Made by a program: the position numbers and the translations under genes. The notes beneath the pieces were generated by a model. It did no database searches. It saw only the letters and a program-made list of their open reading frames with translations, and was not told the DNA's origin. From JADKIH01 sp964595205 (GTDB lineage: Bacteria > Bacteroidota > Bacteroidia > AKYH767-A > 2013-40CM-41-45): a stretch of DNA of 64,000 bases. This document shows positions 7,330 through 16,695 of this stretch, piece after piece (within the stretch, counting starts at the first letter, position 1; every line of letters starts with the position of its first letter). The DNA lies in the NCBI GenBank assembly GCA_964595205.1, contig CAZQOQ010000035.1:143152-207151 (forward strand), written 5' to 3'.

Positions 7330-9855
7330 ATGTTTTACACGCTCATTCAACCACGGAAACGGAGATTATTATTTATCATTTCCTTTTGCCTTTTAGCCAT
7401 TGGTTTCTATTTATTGTATGCCCGGAATAAAACTCCTGAAAAGAATCTGGAGAACAAACGCGGCGAACCTTATGAGGAATTTATGCTTCAGCGGACATAT
7501 CCGAACAAAACTTTCGATGTACATGCATATCAGTCTGCTTTAATTTCTGCAAAGATTAAATCCGGCCATCAGCAACGCCTCAGCCGGGCCGATAACTGGA
7601 ACCTGGAAGGTCCCGGAAACATCGGCGGGCGATTCAATTGCATTGCAGTATCGCCGAATAATCCAAATGTGATGTATGCCGGCAGTGCGAATGGCGGAGT
7701 CTGGAAGACTACCAATTATGGTACAGACTGGACGCCGGTGTTTGATGATATTGTTTACCAGGCGATAGGTGCGATATCAATAAATCCTCTCGACGAAAAT
7801 GAAATCTGGGTCGGTACCGGCGACCTGAACATCAGCGGCACGATGTATCTGGGTAATGGGGTTTACAAGAGCCAGGACGCAGGGCAGACCTGGTCATATG
7901 TCGGTTTATCAAATACGTTTGTCGTTTCATCCATAATTTTCAATCCTGTAAATACAGATGAAGTGCTTGTTGCAACGATGGGAAATTCCTTTTCCAAAGA
8001 CGGTAACAGGGGAATCTATCGGACTACCGATGGCGGTGTAAATTTCAGCCTCGTAAATTTTGTGAATGACAGCACAGGTTTCATCGACATGATACAGGAT
8101 CCTGTAAGCACATCGACAATTTATGCGAGTTCATTCAGCAGGGTACGTACCGATATGGCGAGTTTGACAATGGGAACTGAAGTTTATGTGTATAAATCGA
8201 CAGACTTCGGTCAGACCTGGAATATTTTAACGGGTGGTTTGCCAAACGGTGCATTGCATGAAAGGCTGGGCATCGGACTATGTAAGAGTTCTCCATCAAT
8301 TATCTATGCGCTGTATTCAACCAGCGATTCAAGCACACCCGAATTATATAAGTCCGTTGATGGCGGAGCCAGTTGGTCGCAGGTAACGATCGGTTTCTTC
8401 GACAATTTCGCTTACGGCACATTTGGATGGTACTTTGGAAAAATCTATGTCGATCCTGTTTTTCCTGACGTGATTTACATTCCCGGTGTCGATCTGCAGT
8501 ATAGCACGGATGGCGGTTCAAACTGGAATATGCGTACGCCGCCCTGGTTTCTCTACGAAGTTCATGCAGACGGACACTTCATGCATTTTACAAATTCAAA
8601 TGAATTCATCTATTGTACTGACGGAGGCTTAAGCCGTACGCTTGATGGAGGAAATACCTGGAGCGACATTGATAATATACCGAACAACCAGTTTTATTCA
8701 GTCACGGAAAATAAATATAACCCCGGTGAGTATGCAGGCGGAGTACAGGATAATGGGACAATGTATAATAATACTTCGGGGATAAATAATTTTATAAGAC
8801 TTTATGGTGGTGATGGATTTACGGTGACTTATACCGGCAATCCCCTGTTAGTATATTCTGAAAGCCAGTATGGAAATATTGTCTTTGATGATGATCATCC
8901 GAACGGGAACTGGAATTCAATCGACAAGGATACCGCACAGAATTATAACTGGCATACTCCATATATTCTTTCGCCTTTTAGTGAGGACACATTATTTTTC
9001 GCCGGGCAAACGGTGATGAGAATTGATGGTGCGCCTTATGGAACATTTACAAGTATCAGTCCGGTTCTTCCGGATACTGCCAGTTCAGAACGGGTTCAGA
9101 ACATCAGTACCATCAATCAGTCGGTGTTAGCCAGGGATATTATATATGCAGGAACGGCTGACGGAAAAGTATGGAACACACTCAACGGTGGAGTGGACTG
9201 GAATGATGTGACACCATTTCCGGGAAGCCGGTTTTATATTACCCAGGTTAAACCTTCTCCAAACATTGTTTCCAATGTGTATGTTACAAGGAGTGGTTAC
9301 CGGTCGAATGATTTTACACCGTTGATCTATAAGTCAGATAACAATGGTACTACCTGGCAGAACATTTCAGGTGATTTACCGCTTCTGGCCGTCAACGATA
9401 TTGAAATTTTTACCGGTAATGAAAACATCATTTTCATTGCCAACGATGCCGGTGTATATGCAACTATCAATGGTGGGGTTAACTGGGAACGTGTTGGAGA
9501 AAATATGCCCTATGTTGCTGTGCTGGATATCGATTTTAATGTCGCACAGGACAAGATCATTGCCGGTACATTCGGCAGAAGTATGTATTCAATCGACATC
9601 AATAATATTCTATTGAATGCAGAGCAACCGGTTGAAGAAGCCGATTTTTACATTTATCCAAACCCGGCGTCTGAAAACATTTTTATCCGTTCAACTCATG
9701 ATGTAGATGAAATTACGGTTTACTCTTCCACCGGACAGTTAATGACGAAATCAAAATCGAATAGCATCAATATTTCCGGGTATGTTTCCGGAACATACAT
9801 TTTAAAAATTGCGGGGAAAAAGAAAACAGTAGTAAAGAGATTTTTAAAGATCTGA
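7330..9855 (+). CDS. T9SS-exported protein with BNR/VPS10-type beta-propeller repeats
   Basis: 841 residues. An N-terminal membrane-spanning signal (about residues 14-29, LLFIISFCLLAIGFYLLY) is followed by many sialidase/sortilin-like repeats built on a S/T-x-D-G-G-x-x-W core, for example KTTNYGTDW, KSQDAGQTW, KSTDFGQTW, KSVDGGASW and LDGGNTW. The last 75 residues (from ADFYIYPNPASENIFI to VVKRFLKI) are a type A T9SS sorting domain, so the protein should cross the outer membrane and be attached to the surface or released. These propellers resemble VPS10/xyloglucanase-type folds but lack a recognisable catalytic site; a binding or structural role is as likely as an enzyme. Confidence 0.88.
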   Translation: MFYTLIQPRKRRLLFIISFCLLAIGFYLLYARNKTPEKNLENKRGEPYEEFMLQRTYPNKTFDVHAYQSALISAKIKSGHQQRLSRADNWNLEGPGNIGGRFNCIAVSPNNPNVMYAGSANGGVWKTTNYGTDWTPVFDDIVYQAIGAISINPLDENEIWVGTGDLNISGTMYLGNGVYKSQDAGQTWSYVGLSNTFVVSSIIFNPVNTDEVLVATMGNSFSKDGNRGIYRTTDGGVNFSLVNFVNDSTGFIDMIQDPVSTSTIYASSFSRVRTDMASLTMGTEVYVYKSTDFGQTWNILTGGLPNGALHERLGIGLCKSSPSIIYALYSTSDSSTPELYKSVDGGASWSQVTIGFFDNFAYGTFGWYFGKIYVDPVFPDVIYIPGVDLQYSTDGGSNWNMRTPPWFLYEVHADGHFMHFTNSNEFIYCTDGGLSRTLDGGNTWSDIDNIPNNQFYSVTENKYNPGEYAGGVQDNGTMYNNTSGINNFIRLYGGDGFTVTYTGNPLLVYSESQYGNIVFDDDHPNGNWNSIDKDTAQNYNWHTPYILSPFSEDTLFFAGQTVMRIDGAPYGTFTSISPVLPDTASSERVQNISTINQSVLARDIIYAGTADGKVWNTLNGGVDWNDVTPFPGSRFYITQVKPSPNIVSNVYVTRSGYRSNDFTPLIYKSDNNGTTWQNISGDLPLLAVNDIEIFTGNENIIFIANDAGVYATINGGVNWERVGENMPYVAVLDIDFNVAQDKIIAGTFGRSMYSIDINNILLNAEQPVEEADFYIYPNPASENIFIRSTHDVDEITVYSSTGQLMTKSKSNSINISGYVSGTYILKIAGKKKTVVKRFLKI

Positions 9856-9863
9856 TTTATATT

Positions 9864-10301
9864 TTACAGTTCTTTACCCATTTTGAAATGCGGTATGATA
9901 TCGAACAGCGTATAGGAATCTCCAAAAACCGTGTAACCGTTTCTCTTGTAAAAATTGACTGCATTGTCCCTTGCGTCTAAGGTGAGTCTCCGGTAATTTT
10001 TTTCACGGGCTTTCTCTTCCAGGAATTTCAGTACGCGGGAACCAAGTCCCTGTCCGCGTAATTCCTCGGTAACGCCCATCGACCGGATCTGGGCTTCCGT
10101 ATCGGAATTGTATTGCAATCGTCCGGTGGCGACACCTTTGCCATTCTCATCGACCATGAGCACATGCAGCGATTGATTTTCCCATTCATCGCGCGTAGTG
10201 TGCTCGCTTTGTCCCCATGCTTTCCTTAAAATTTCATATCTGAGCTTGTAATAAGCCTGCAGTTCTTCTTCCTTCTCCGGTATAATAATTCTGTAATTCA
10301 T
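9864..10301 (-). CDS. GNAT family N-acetyltransferase
   Basis: 145 residues, a compact single-domain GNAT protein. The acetyl-CoA loop is RSMGVTEELRGQGLGSRVLK (R-G-Q-G-L-G, the canonical Q/R-x-x-G-x-G/A), and the C-terminal AVNFYKRNGYTVFGD is the usual 'A-x-x-F-Y-x-x-x-G-F/Y' motif. Substrate unknown. Convergent with the T9SS protein to its left, with 8 bases between the stop codons. Confidence 0.88.
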   Translation of the reverse strand: MNYRIIIPEKEEELQAYYKLRYEILRKAWGQSEHTTRDEWENQSLHVLMVDENGKGVATGRLQYNSDTEAQIRSMGVTEELRGQGLGSRVLKFLEEKAREKNYRRLTLDARDNAVNFYKRNGYTVFGDSYTLFDIIPHFKMGKEL

Positions 10302-10344
10302 GGCGTGTATAGAATATAATAAAAGATGTTCTAAATTAAAAAAA

Positions 10345-11724
10345 TCAATCCTGTTTTTTCAATTCCAGGCTAATATTTTCATCACCCGGCTTGTAAGGAA
10401 TAAATGTACAGATCAGCTGGAACATCTCATCGGTTGTCCTCATGCTTCCTTCGCGTTCTGAAATTACTCTCGGAGGATGATAGGGATTCAGGGGGTTATT
10501 TTCCGTGTTATCGTATTTTCCAAGGGCTACGATCACAGATCCGGCAGGTATTTTTATCATTTTCTGAAAGGTGTAAAAATACTGCCATCTGAAATCCCAC
10601 TTTGGAATGTGAATAAGTGGTATGGTGTCACCGTCAGTTTTCACACAAAAAGCCTGAAAGGAAACTCCAAGAAGGTGCATGTGAGGGTTGATGGTAATAA
10701 GTGAGATGTCTTCCGGTACCTGATACCTGGTGACAAAACTTTTAACTGAACCTGCAGGAATAACGAGCGGGGGTTCTACCGGAGATATTCCGCTCGTGCC
10801 GAGTATGAATTCGCCAGTGGGGCGCTTCGGCGGGACCGGACTGAAAAATATGTTGAAGGAAGTCTGGTCGCTGGTGTCTACAGCGCTGGGCCCGTAGTGT
10901 ATGTTATCCAATAATAATGCGCATTGCTTCTTTACCCTGTAGCCGCCGATTCCTTCCGGATAAAATGAAGTTTCAACGCCGGGTAAATAATTAGTAACAG
11001 AAGGTGTAAGCGTGGGATAGGTTCCGTCGTCATTTTCGAGGTCTAACAAATCGAAAGAAGAACGCTTATCGTGTTTCTCAGTATCGATGAAAGGTCTCCC
11101 GGAATAATTATCCTTCTTTTTACCTTCTTCATACTGCACGAGATGAGCGTTTATATGATGAACGAGTTTTTTATTACCGGGAATTATTTCGATGGCCCTG
11201 ATAAAAGTATCACGCGGGAGTTCAAATGGAATTTTCAGCATGATAAAATTATCCCTGTTATCACCAATTATTTTAAACGGCGATCGCATTCGAATCACCA
11301 TGTCAGGCTTTCCAAAATTACTTCCGTTTATGAATACAGGAGGAGGAGGAATTTCATCAGGGTTTCCCAAAGGCGCACCGGTTTCTATCCAGTGATTTAT
11401 AAGGTCGATCTCTTCCTGCTTCATCACCTTCTCATCACGGAAATGAGAATATGAAGTGTCGGCCGGCCAGGGAGGCATCAGCCTCTCATTGATTACCACC
11501 TGCACAGTGTGCAGATGTTTTTTCACATCGTCGTATGTGATGAGGTCGAAGGGTGCACCTGAACCCGGACGATGGCAGGGAGTACAGTGTTTATAGACGA
11601 CAGCAGAAATATCCTTTGAAAAAACAGGTTGATCCTTTTCAGATTCGATTTTACGGTTGTTGCAGGAACATATCAGGAGATCAGCCAGGAAGAGTACAAA
11701 GAAGATAACAAAACGATTCATTAA
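10345..11724 (-). CDS. Copper type II ascorbate-dependent monooxygenase-like lipoprotein with cytochrome c motif
   Basis: With the Met at 11724 the protein is 459 residues and begins MNRFVIFFVLFLADLLICSC, a lipoprotein signal ending in ICSC. An upstream Met (11739) would overlap the preceding gene by 11 bases; both starts are possible. Near the N-terminus lies one haem motif, CTPCH, in a cytochrome c-like segment. Copper-ligand-like motifs follow: HHINAH in the first half and NPHMHLLG in the second, as in the Cu2-monooxygenase N and C domains of peptidylglycine/dopamine hydroxylases. The substrate is unknown. It directly follows a redoxin gene, suggesting a two-protein periplasmic redox unit. 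Confidence 0.75.
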   Translation of the reverse strand, partial: LMNRFVIFFVLFLADLLICSCNNRKIESEKDQPVFSKDISAVVYKHCTPCHRPGSGAPFDLITYDDVKKHLHTVQVVINERLMPPWPADTSYSHFRDEKVMKQEEIDLINHWIETGAPLGNPDEIPPPPVFINGSNFGKPDMVIRMRSPFKIIGDNRDNFIMLKIPFELPRDTFIRAIEIIPGNKKLVHHINAHLVQYEEGKKKDNYSGRPFIDTEKHDKRSSFDLLDLENDDGTYPTLTPSVTNYLPGVETSFYPEGIGGYRVKKQCALLLDNIHYGPSAVDTSDQTSFNIFFSPVPPKRPTGEFILGTSGISPVEPPLVIPAGSVKSFVTRYQVPEDISLITINPHMHLLGVSFQAFCVKTDGDTIPLIHIPKWDFRWQYFYTFQKMIKIPAGSVIVALGKYDNTENNPLNPYHPPRVISEREGSMRTTDEMFQLICTFIPYKPGDENISLELKKQD

Positions 11725-11728
11725 ATTT

Positions 11729-12304
11729 TTATTTGTCATATTCCAGGATACATCCGATGGGAATCGTTTCACTTTTCCTGACAGGTATGTTTTTAATTAC
11801 TGAAACCAGGGCATCTTCGAGATTATTTTCCGTGACGACCTGTCTTTTTTTACCCAGTGCATACAGCCAGTCGTCAATGCGGCCTTTATAAACCACATTA
11901 CCTTCCCTGTTTATTACAAAGCAACTGGGTGCGACTGTGGCATCTAAACTCTTTGCGAGAATCATTTCCGGATCTTTCAGCAACGGGTAGGAAATCTTGT
12001 ATGTCCGGCGGAAATCCTTCATCTCTTCCGGAGAGGAAAACCTCCCCGGAAAGACGCCGATGAATTGAATTTGATCTTTGCTGAATTTATTTGCGAGCTT
12101 ATTCAATGTTACCGTATAGCTTTGAGAGGCCGGGCAATCGCTCAGGAGAAAAATAATGACAGTCGCTTTGAATTCCCTGTTACCGGAAAATGAAACCAGT
12201 TTGTTGTCGAGGTCATACAATTTAAACTGAAAGAAAATATTATCACCCGTAGTGGGACCCTGGATCAATAAGAGAAAAACTAAGATTAAATGTTTAAAGA
12301 TCAT
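11729..12304 (-). CDS. Secreted redoxin (AhpC/TSA-thioredoxin fold)
   Basis: 191 residues with an N-terminal signal peptide (MIFKHLILVFLLLIQGPTTG). The thioredoxin-fold core is visible: the strand TVIIFLLSDCPASQSYT with a single active-site-like Cys, the cis-Pro region VAPSCFVINREGNVVYKGRI and the usual terminal helix. A second Cys sits directly before FVI. The classic CxxC is absent, so it is closer to AhpC/TSA-type redoxins than to a disulphide reductase. It lies immediately upstream of the copper monooxygenase/cytochrome gene with a 4-base gap or a short overlap; a joint function is inferred. Confidence 0.78.
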   Translation of the reverse strand: MIFKHLILVFLLLIQGPTTGDNIFFQFKLYDLDNKLVSFSGNREFKATVIIFLLSDCPASQSYTVTLNKLANKFSKDQIQFIGVFPGRFSSPEEMKDFRRTYKISYPLLKDPEMILAKSLDATVAPSCFVINREGNVVYKGRIDDWLYALGKKRQVVTENNLEDALVSVIKNIPVRKSETIPIGCILEYDK

Positions 12305-12327
12305 TTTTGAAGATAGTTCTTTTCGGG

Positions 12328-13722
12328 TCAGGGCATTCCTTCCTGGTTCGAATAAACCAGGAGATTTGCCCTGGTCGGTTTCGAAAGGTAATTCCGTATG
12401 ATCCGGTTTACGTCGCGATTGTCGGGTTTAAATTTAATTACGTCTCTCAGTGTTTCCGGGTGTGCACTGGTGAATTCGGCATCGAAATAACCGAAGCCTG
12501 TGTATTTTCCATTTTCAATATGTACGACCGATTTTTCAGTAGGCGATCTGCCGCTGTCGATGATCATGAAATTGGGATTTTTATACTGGAGGCTGCTGAT
12601 CGCAGACATGACTCTTTTGTTGTATTCCTCAGGCGGCTCATTTCCGATGCATGCTCCATTACATTGCCTGACCGAATATTTGAAACAGGCATGAACGATG
12701 CTGTAAACACCACAAAGCTTCTGGCAAAGATTGTATTTTGAAACCAGCCGGTCGATAATATCCAGTGCATGGTCGTATGTGCTGGCGGTGGTGATTAAAT
12801 TTTCGAGATCATTCTCCTTCGAAATTCTGAATGTGAGATAACCGTTTTCGTTGATTGCGGAATAGATGCTGTGATTCTTGACTGTCCTCTTTTGGGCGCG
12901 GTTAAAAAACGGCTGGTTCTTTTTTATTTCTTCCGACTCCAGCAGGAGGGCAATGAGTTCATTGCCGGTTTCCTCAAATGAAATGTCCATGATCGCATTT
13001 CTCAACTCAAGCGCTTTTTTGGTTTGCTTATTTCGGAAATGACTGAGAACTCTCTGGCGAATGTTGTTACTCTTTCCAATATAAATTATCCTGCCTGTTT
13101 CATCATGAAGGTAATAGACGCCATGAGTTTCAGGGAGCGTATCGATGATGGACCTGTTGAAGTCGGGAGGGAAGCGGAGGTTTACATAATCGTTCCTGAT
13201 AAATTCCGCAAGGATGTTTTCGGAATTATTTTTTTGAATGAGTAATTCAAAAAGTTTAACGGTAGCAAATGCATCTCCCTGTGCACGATGCCTGTTTTGG
13301 ATTTGAATGTTCAGGTTACTGCAGAGATTGCCCAGGCTGTAAGAGCGGAAACCAGGGATGATTTTACGGCTTAGTTTTACCGTGCACAGATGATCGCGGT
13401 TAAAATTAAATCCCAGCGATTTGTATGATTCGCGGATAAATCCATAATCAAATGATGCATTATGTGCCACGAATACGGCTCCGTCGGTAATCTGAATGAT
13501 TTGTTTTGCCACCTCATAAAACTTCGGTGCGTTTTCCACCATCTGATCGTCGATACCGGTAAGTCTCGTGATGAATGGAGGTATAGAACATTCCGGGTTG
13601 ATCAACGAGGTGAACTCATCGATGATCTTTTCTCCATCATGAAGGTAAATTGCAATTTCAGTGATCCTGTCCCTAAATGCATTTCCCCCGGTTGTTTCAA
13701 TATCTACAATGGCAAACTTCAT
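12328..13722 (-). CDS. DnaQ-like 3'-5' exonuclease fused to UvrC/Cho-type GIY-YIG nuclease
   Basis: 464 residues from the ATG at 13722 (a TTG three codons upstream is possible). Residues 1-170 are a DEDD exonuclease: IVDIETTGG (motif I), VFVAHNASFDYGFI (motif II) and HRAQGDAFATVKLF (motif III with H-x-x-x-x-D). From about residue 195 there is a GIY-YIG domain: GVYYLHDETGRIIYIGKSNN followed by RQRVLSHF. The remainder resembles the extension of Cho/UvrC-N proteins, with a Cys cluster near KYNLCQKLCGVY and ACFKYSVRQCNGACIG. Such fusions are known in several phyla and are thought to act in DNA repair. Confidence 0.88.
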   Translation of the reverse strand: MKFAIVDIETTGGNAFRDRITEIAIYLHDGEKIIDEFTSLINPECSIPPFITRLTGIDDQMVENAPKFYEVAKQIIQITDGAVFVAHNASFDYGFIRESYKSLGFNFNRDHLCTVKLSRKIIPGFRSYSLGNLCSNLNIQIQNRHRAQGDAFATVKLFELLIQKNNSENILAEFIRNDYVNLRFPPDFNRSIIDTLPETHGVYYLHDETGRIIYIGKSNNIRQRVLSHFRNKQTKKALELRNAIMDISFEETGNELIALLLESEEIKKNQPFFNRAQKRTVKNHSIYSAINENGYLTFRISKENDLENLITTASTYDHALDIIDRLVSKYNLCQKLCGVYSIVHACFKYSVRQCNGACIGNEPPEEYNKRVMSAISSLQYKNPNFMIIDSGRSPTEKSVVHIENGKYTGFGYFDAEFTSAHPETLRDVIKFKPDNRDVNRIIRNYLSKPTRANLLVYSNQEGMP

Positions 13723-13740
13723 GGGCTGCAAACCCTAAAA

Positions 13741-13815
13741 ATACACTTAAAGTTTTAATATTTTTATTTATCCCATCAGGAAATTGAATGGGATATAATA
13801 AAAATATAAGTGTAT
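13741..13815. repeat. 75-bp AT-rich interrupted inverted repeat (long hairpin)
   Basis: The outer arms are perfect: ATACACTTA at 13741-13749 and TAAGTGTAT at 13807-13815. Inner arms are TATCCCAT at 13769-13776 and ATGGGATA at 13788-13795, with mostly A/T pairing between. It sits between the exonuclease gene's start and the stop codon of the T9SS gene at 13815, so as RNA it could end transcription from that gene or protect its 3' end. Confidence 0.6.
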
Positions 13816-15137
13816 CACCTTACGATAAAGTGATCGGTTACCACACTTTTCTCATTCTCGGTCACCATATAAAAGTAATTTCCTGAAGGAAGGGTGGAGC
13901 AGTCGACCGTGAAATTAATTTCATTGTTGTTAATAGTGCGTTCAATCGTAAGATCCGTAATTAACTGTGATTGAATTCCGAAAATTTTAATTTGTGGATT
14001 CTTCAATCTTTCCTTTGTGCTGATTGAAATATAAGCCTTATCAACGACAGGGTTTGGGTAGAAGCTCTTATTTATTACGAGATCAGAGAGTTCATTAACA
14101 TCAATTGTAGTAGAAGTTATGGCCACGTTTGTCGCAGGTGAGGAAAATTTACCGCCTGCTATTACCTTTCCACTCTGGTTTCCGATGGCATAAACTTCTC
14201 CTCCGATAGTGCTTGAGGTAAGTGTAATGGTTTGTATCGGTGTAGTCGGAGAATTAATTCTTGCAATATAGGAAGCAGTTGAGCCCGGAATTCCAAGGTT
14301 GGTGAATTTACCACCTATGTAGAGAACCGTATTATATCTGGCAGAGAAAGCATAAATTTTATCGCTCGGAGAGAAAGTTGTCTGTATGGTTCCCCAGGAT
14401 GTGCCATCGAAACGAGCTGCAGCAAAAGTCGGGGTGGTAAAGTCGCCTCCGGCATACAGATTATTTGAAAATGACGCGAGGGCATATACCTTACCGCCAC
14501 TGATACCGGTTTCACCAACCCAGCCGCTGACGCCATATTTCTGTACCGGTGCAGAAGTGTTTTCACAACCCGCCCATTGTGTATTCTGAAATTCAGCAAT
14601 GGAATTTACAACTGCGCTGATTCCGGAACCAATTTGAGTCCATGTAGTGGAAACAAGTTTTGAAATATGATTCATTGTGTTGCCTCCTGAAAGTGAAAAT
14701 GCACCACCGGCAAAAAGGGTACCGCTGGTCGCACTTACAAATAAACAATTCACCTGTCCGTTGAATCCTCCGCCAACATCACTCCATACACCTGTGGAAA
14801 TATTATATTTTGCGATGTTGCTGACCGTTACTCCGCCGGCAAGAGAAAATGAACCTCCGATATAAAGATCGTTATTTTTAAATGCGAGGGCGTAGACCGG
14901 TCCGTTAACGCCTGACCCGACAGCAGTCCAGCTTGAACCTGTCCAATGAGCAAGATAACTAACTGAACCCGTAAATGTTCCGCCTGCATAAATTTCATGG
15001 CCCGGACTTTCAGCGATTGCCTTTACAGATTCGGTAGAACTGCCCAGTCCGGTCGACATAGTCTCCCAGCTTTGAGCAACACCATCGATCTTTGTTAAAC
15101 TGAATAATAGTAACAGAAGAGTACTGATTTTTTTCAT
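13815..15137 (-). CDS. T9SS-exported beta-propeller-like protein
   Basis: 440 residues with an N-terminal signal peptide (MKKISTLLLLLFSLTKIDGVAQ). The body consists of repeats of about 40-45 residues carrying 'L-Y-x-G-G-x-F' motifs (EIYAGGTFTGS, DLYIGGSFSLAGG, TLFAGGAFSLSGG, NLYAGGDFTT, VLYIGGKFTN, KVIAGGKFSS), each followed by an A/I-x-x-W/N segment: a propeller of six or more blades. The C-terminus (from NKSFYPNPVVDKAYISISTK to FIVR) is a type A T9SS sorting domain. No catalytic residues are recognised; an adhesin or binding role is a guess. Confidence 0.85.
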   Translation of the reverse strand: MKKISTLLLLLFSLTKIDGVAQSWETMSTGLGSSTESVKAIAESPGHEIYAGGTFTGSVSYLAHWTGSSWTAVGSGVNGPVYALAFKNNDLYIGGSFSLAGGVTVSNIAKYNISTGVWSDVGGGFNGQVNCLFVSATSGTLFAGGAFSLSGGNTMNHISKLVSTTWTQIGSGISAVVNSIAEFQNTQWAGCENTSAPVQKYGVSGWVGETGISGGKVYALASFSNNLYAGGDFTTPTFAAARFDGTSWGTIQTTFSPSDKIYAFSARYNTVLYIGGKFTNLGIPGSTASYIARINSPTTPIQTITLTSSTIGGEVYAIGNQSGKVIAGGKFSSPATNVAITSTTIDVNELSDLVINKSFYPNPVVDKAYISISTKERLKNPQIKIFGIQSQLITDLTIERTINNNEINFTVDCSTLPSGNYFYMVTENEKSVVTDHFIVR

Positions 15138-15201
15138 AATTTCTATTGGTTTTTTTATTTCGGAGCGGGAAAGTAGACAATTTTTCTTAGGGCAGAAAGG
15201 A

Positions 15202-16620
15202 TTATTTTTTATAGAAAAAATTAATCGAACTGCAGCTCTTTAGGTCTGAAGATAGTCTTATGATTCGTCTTTCCTTACCATCGTAAAATTCGATTACGGC
15301 AGTATTTGGAGGAGTCTTTCCAATGTTATTAGCAAACAGGATCAGGTAATTATTCGTATTAGGAATGAAGTTAAGCTGTAACGGCTTCTTTTTCTTGGTA
15401 ACACCATAATGATCAAGAATCCATTCTCCATTGAAGAACAGCGACATGGTATCGCCGTCGAGATATGAATTATCGTAAACACTGATGGTGAGAACAGATG
15501 TGGTTACCTCAAAGGTCTGATCCGATTTAACATTTCTTCCGGAGAGAATTTTGGGTACATTTTTTTCGGTAACGACGACTTCCGGTTGTGCGACAGGCGG
15601 CCGGACAATTTCCTGTTTTTTAATTTCCTGCTGCACCATTTCCGGTTTGGCGATGACTGTGTCTTTGGGTGGTGGAGCATCGTCTTTTTTCCAAAGAATA
15701 ATTTTCCTGTCGAGACTACCGGTATATATCAGGTCTTTCGTTTCTCCGAAGCAGGTTGACGTAACGGTAGCGGTATGAGAAAAAAGTTCCTGCAGGATTG
15801 ACCTGTTCATGGGTTTCCAGATTCTGGCCCAGTTACCGATGTTCCCGCTGCTCATGAGAGAACCATCGCCGGAAAAACTCATTACGGTCGGATTTCCCGC
15901 CTTCAGGAAAAACAGCGGAGAGGGATTGATCTGACCAAACAGGTAATGCCAGAAATAAATTGTGCCATCCTTACTCCATGTAGCGAGCAGCGTGTCTTTC
16001 ACGAGAGCGATCTTATCTATTTTTGAATTTCCCGTATTGAACTCCTGTCGTACCACATCGGTTCGCGTATTCATCACTTTCAAATAGCTGCCGCAGGAAT
16101 AGATCAGCGAACTCCTGTCGCTCGTAATCACCGCATCTGTGATCGTATCCTTTTCATACATTATTTCCATCACCGGCTGTGTAAGATCCGATCGTGTTTT
16201 GAATAATTTCTTGTTACCGTTGAAATAAATGAAACCGTCTGCGATGGAGAACAAAACAAAACGAATCCCGGAATAATCCATGGAAAAGATGGACTGGATA
16301 ATTTTCTCTTTTCCGAAATCATATATCTTGATCTCGCCGTCCTGTGTGGCAGAGATCAGTAATTTACCCGTTGAATTAAACTGAAGCTGCGTGATTTCAG
16401 CTTCATGAGCTTTCAGACTCTTTAAAAATTTCCCTGTTCTGAAGTCATGAAAGTACAGATAGCCTTTATTATCGCCCGCGATCAGGTATTTGTTTCCCGG
16501 ATCATTAGTCATCACAGTGATACCACCCTCATGATTTTCGAAAACAGCATAAGGCATATAATTCTGCGCAGACGTCCGGCTGACTAAGAGAAATAATATA
16601 ATGAAAGTGAAATGTTTCAT
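15202..16620 (-). CDS. Secreted WD40-repeat protein
   Basis: 472 residues with signal peptide MKHFTFIILFLLVSRTSAQN. WD40-type repeats fill residues 25-310, for example KSLKAHEAEITQLQFNSTGK with LLISATQDGEIKIYDF, and TVTSTCFGETKDLIYTGSLD. A Pro/Lys/Val-rich hinge (about residues 313-350) leads to a C-terminal beta domain of about 120 residues (TSVLTISVYDNSYLDGDTMS...) seen in other Bacteroidota periplasmic proteins. Probably a periplasmic scaffold; no enzyme motif is seen. A possible promoter lies upstream on the minus strand (TTTG, 16 bases, TAATTTCG). Confidence 0.8.
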   Translation of the reverse strand: MKHFTFIILFLLVSRTSAQNYMPYAVFENHEGGITVMTNDPGNKYLIAGDNKGYLYFHDFRTGKFLKSLKAHEAEITQLQFNSTGKLLISATQDGEIKIYDFGKEKIIQSIFSMDYSGIRFVLFSIADGFIYFNGNKKLFKTRSDLTQPVMEIMYEKDTITDAVITSDRSSLIYSCGSYLKVMNTRTDVVRQEFNTGNSKIDKIALVKDTLLATWSKDGTIYFWHYLFGQINPSPLFFLKAGNPTVMSFSGDGSLMSSGNIGNWARIWKPMNRSILQELFSHTATVTSTCFGETKDLIYTGSLDRKIILWKKDDAPPPKDTVIAKPEMVQQEIKKQEIVRPPVAQPEVVVTEKNVPKILSGRNVKSDQTFEVTTSVLTISVYDNSYLDGDTMSLFFNGEWILDHYGVTKKKKPLQLNFIPNTNNYLILFANNIGKTPPNTAVIEFYDGKERRIIRLSSDLKSCSSINFFYKK

Positions 16621-16695
16621 GAATACTGTTGTGCGAAATTACGCACGAAAGTTCCCTCAAAACCATTCACCGGCAGTACTTTTAAAATGCGATTG

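Noticed and set aside
12328..13731. UvrC excinuclease
   Set aside because: An exonuclease domain replaces the N-terminus and the UvrC C-terminal RNase H-like part is missing; it is a DnaQ/GIY-YIG fusion.
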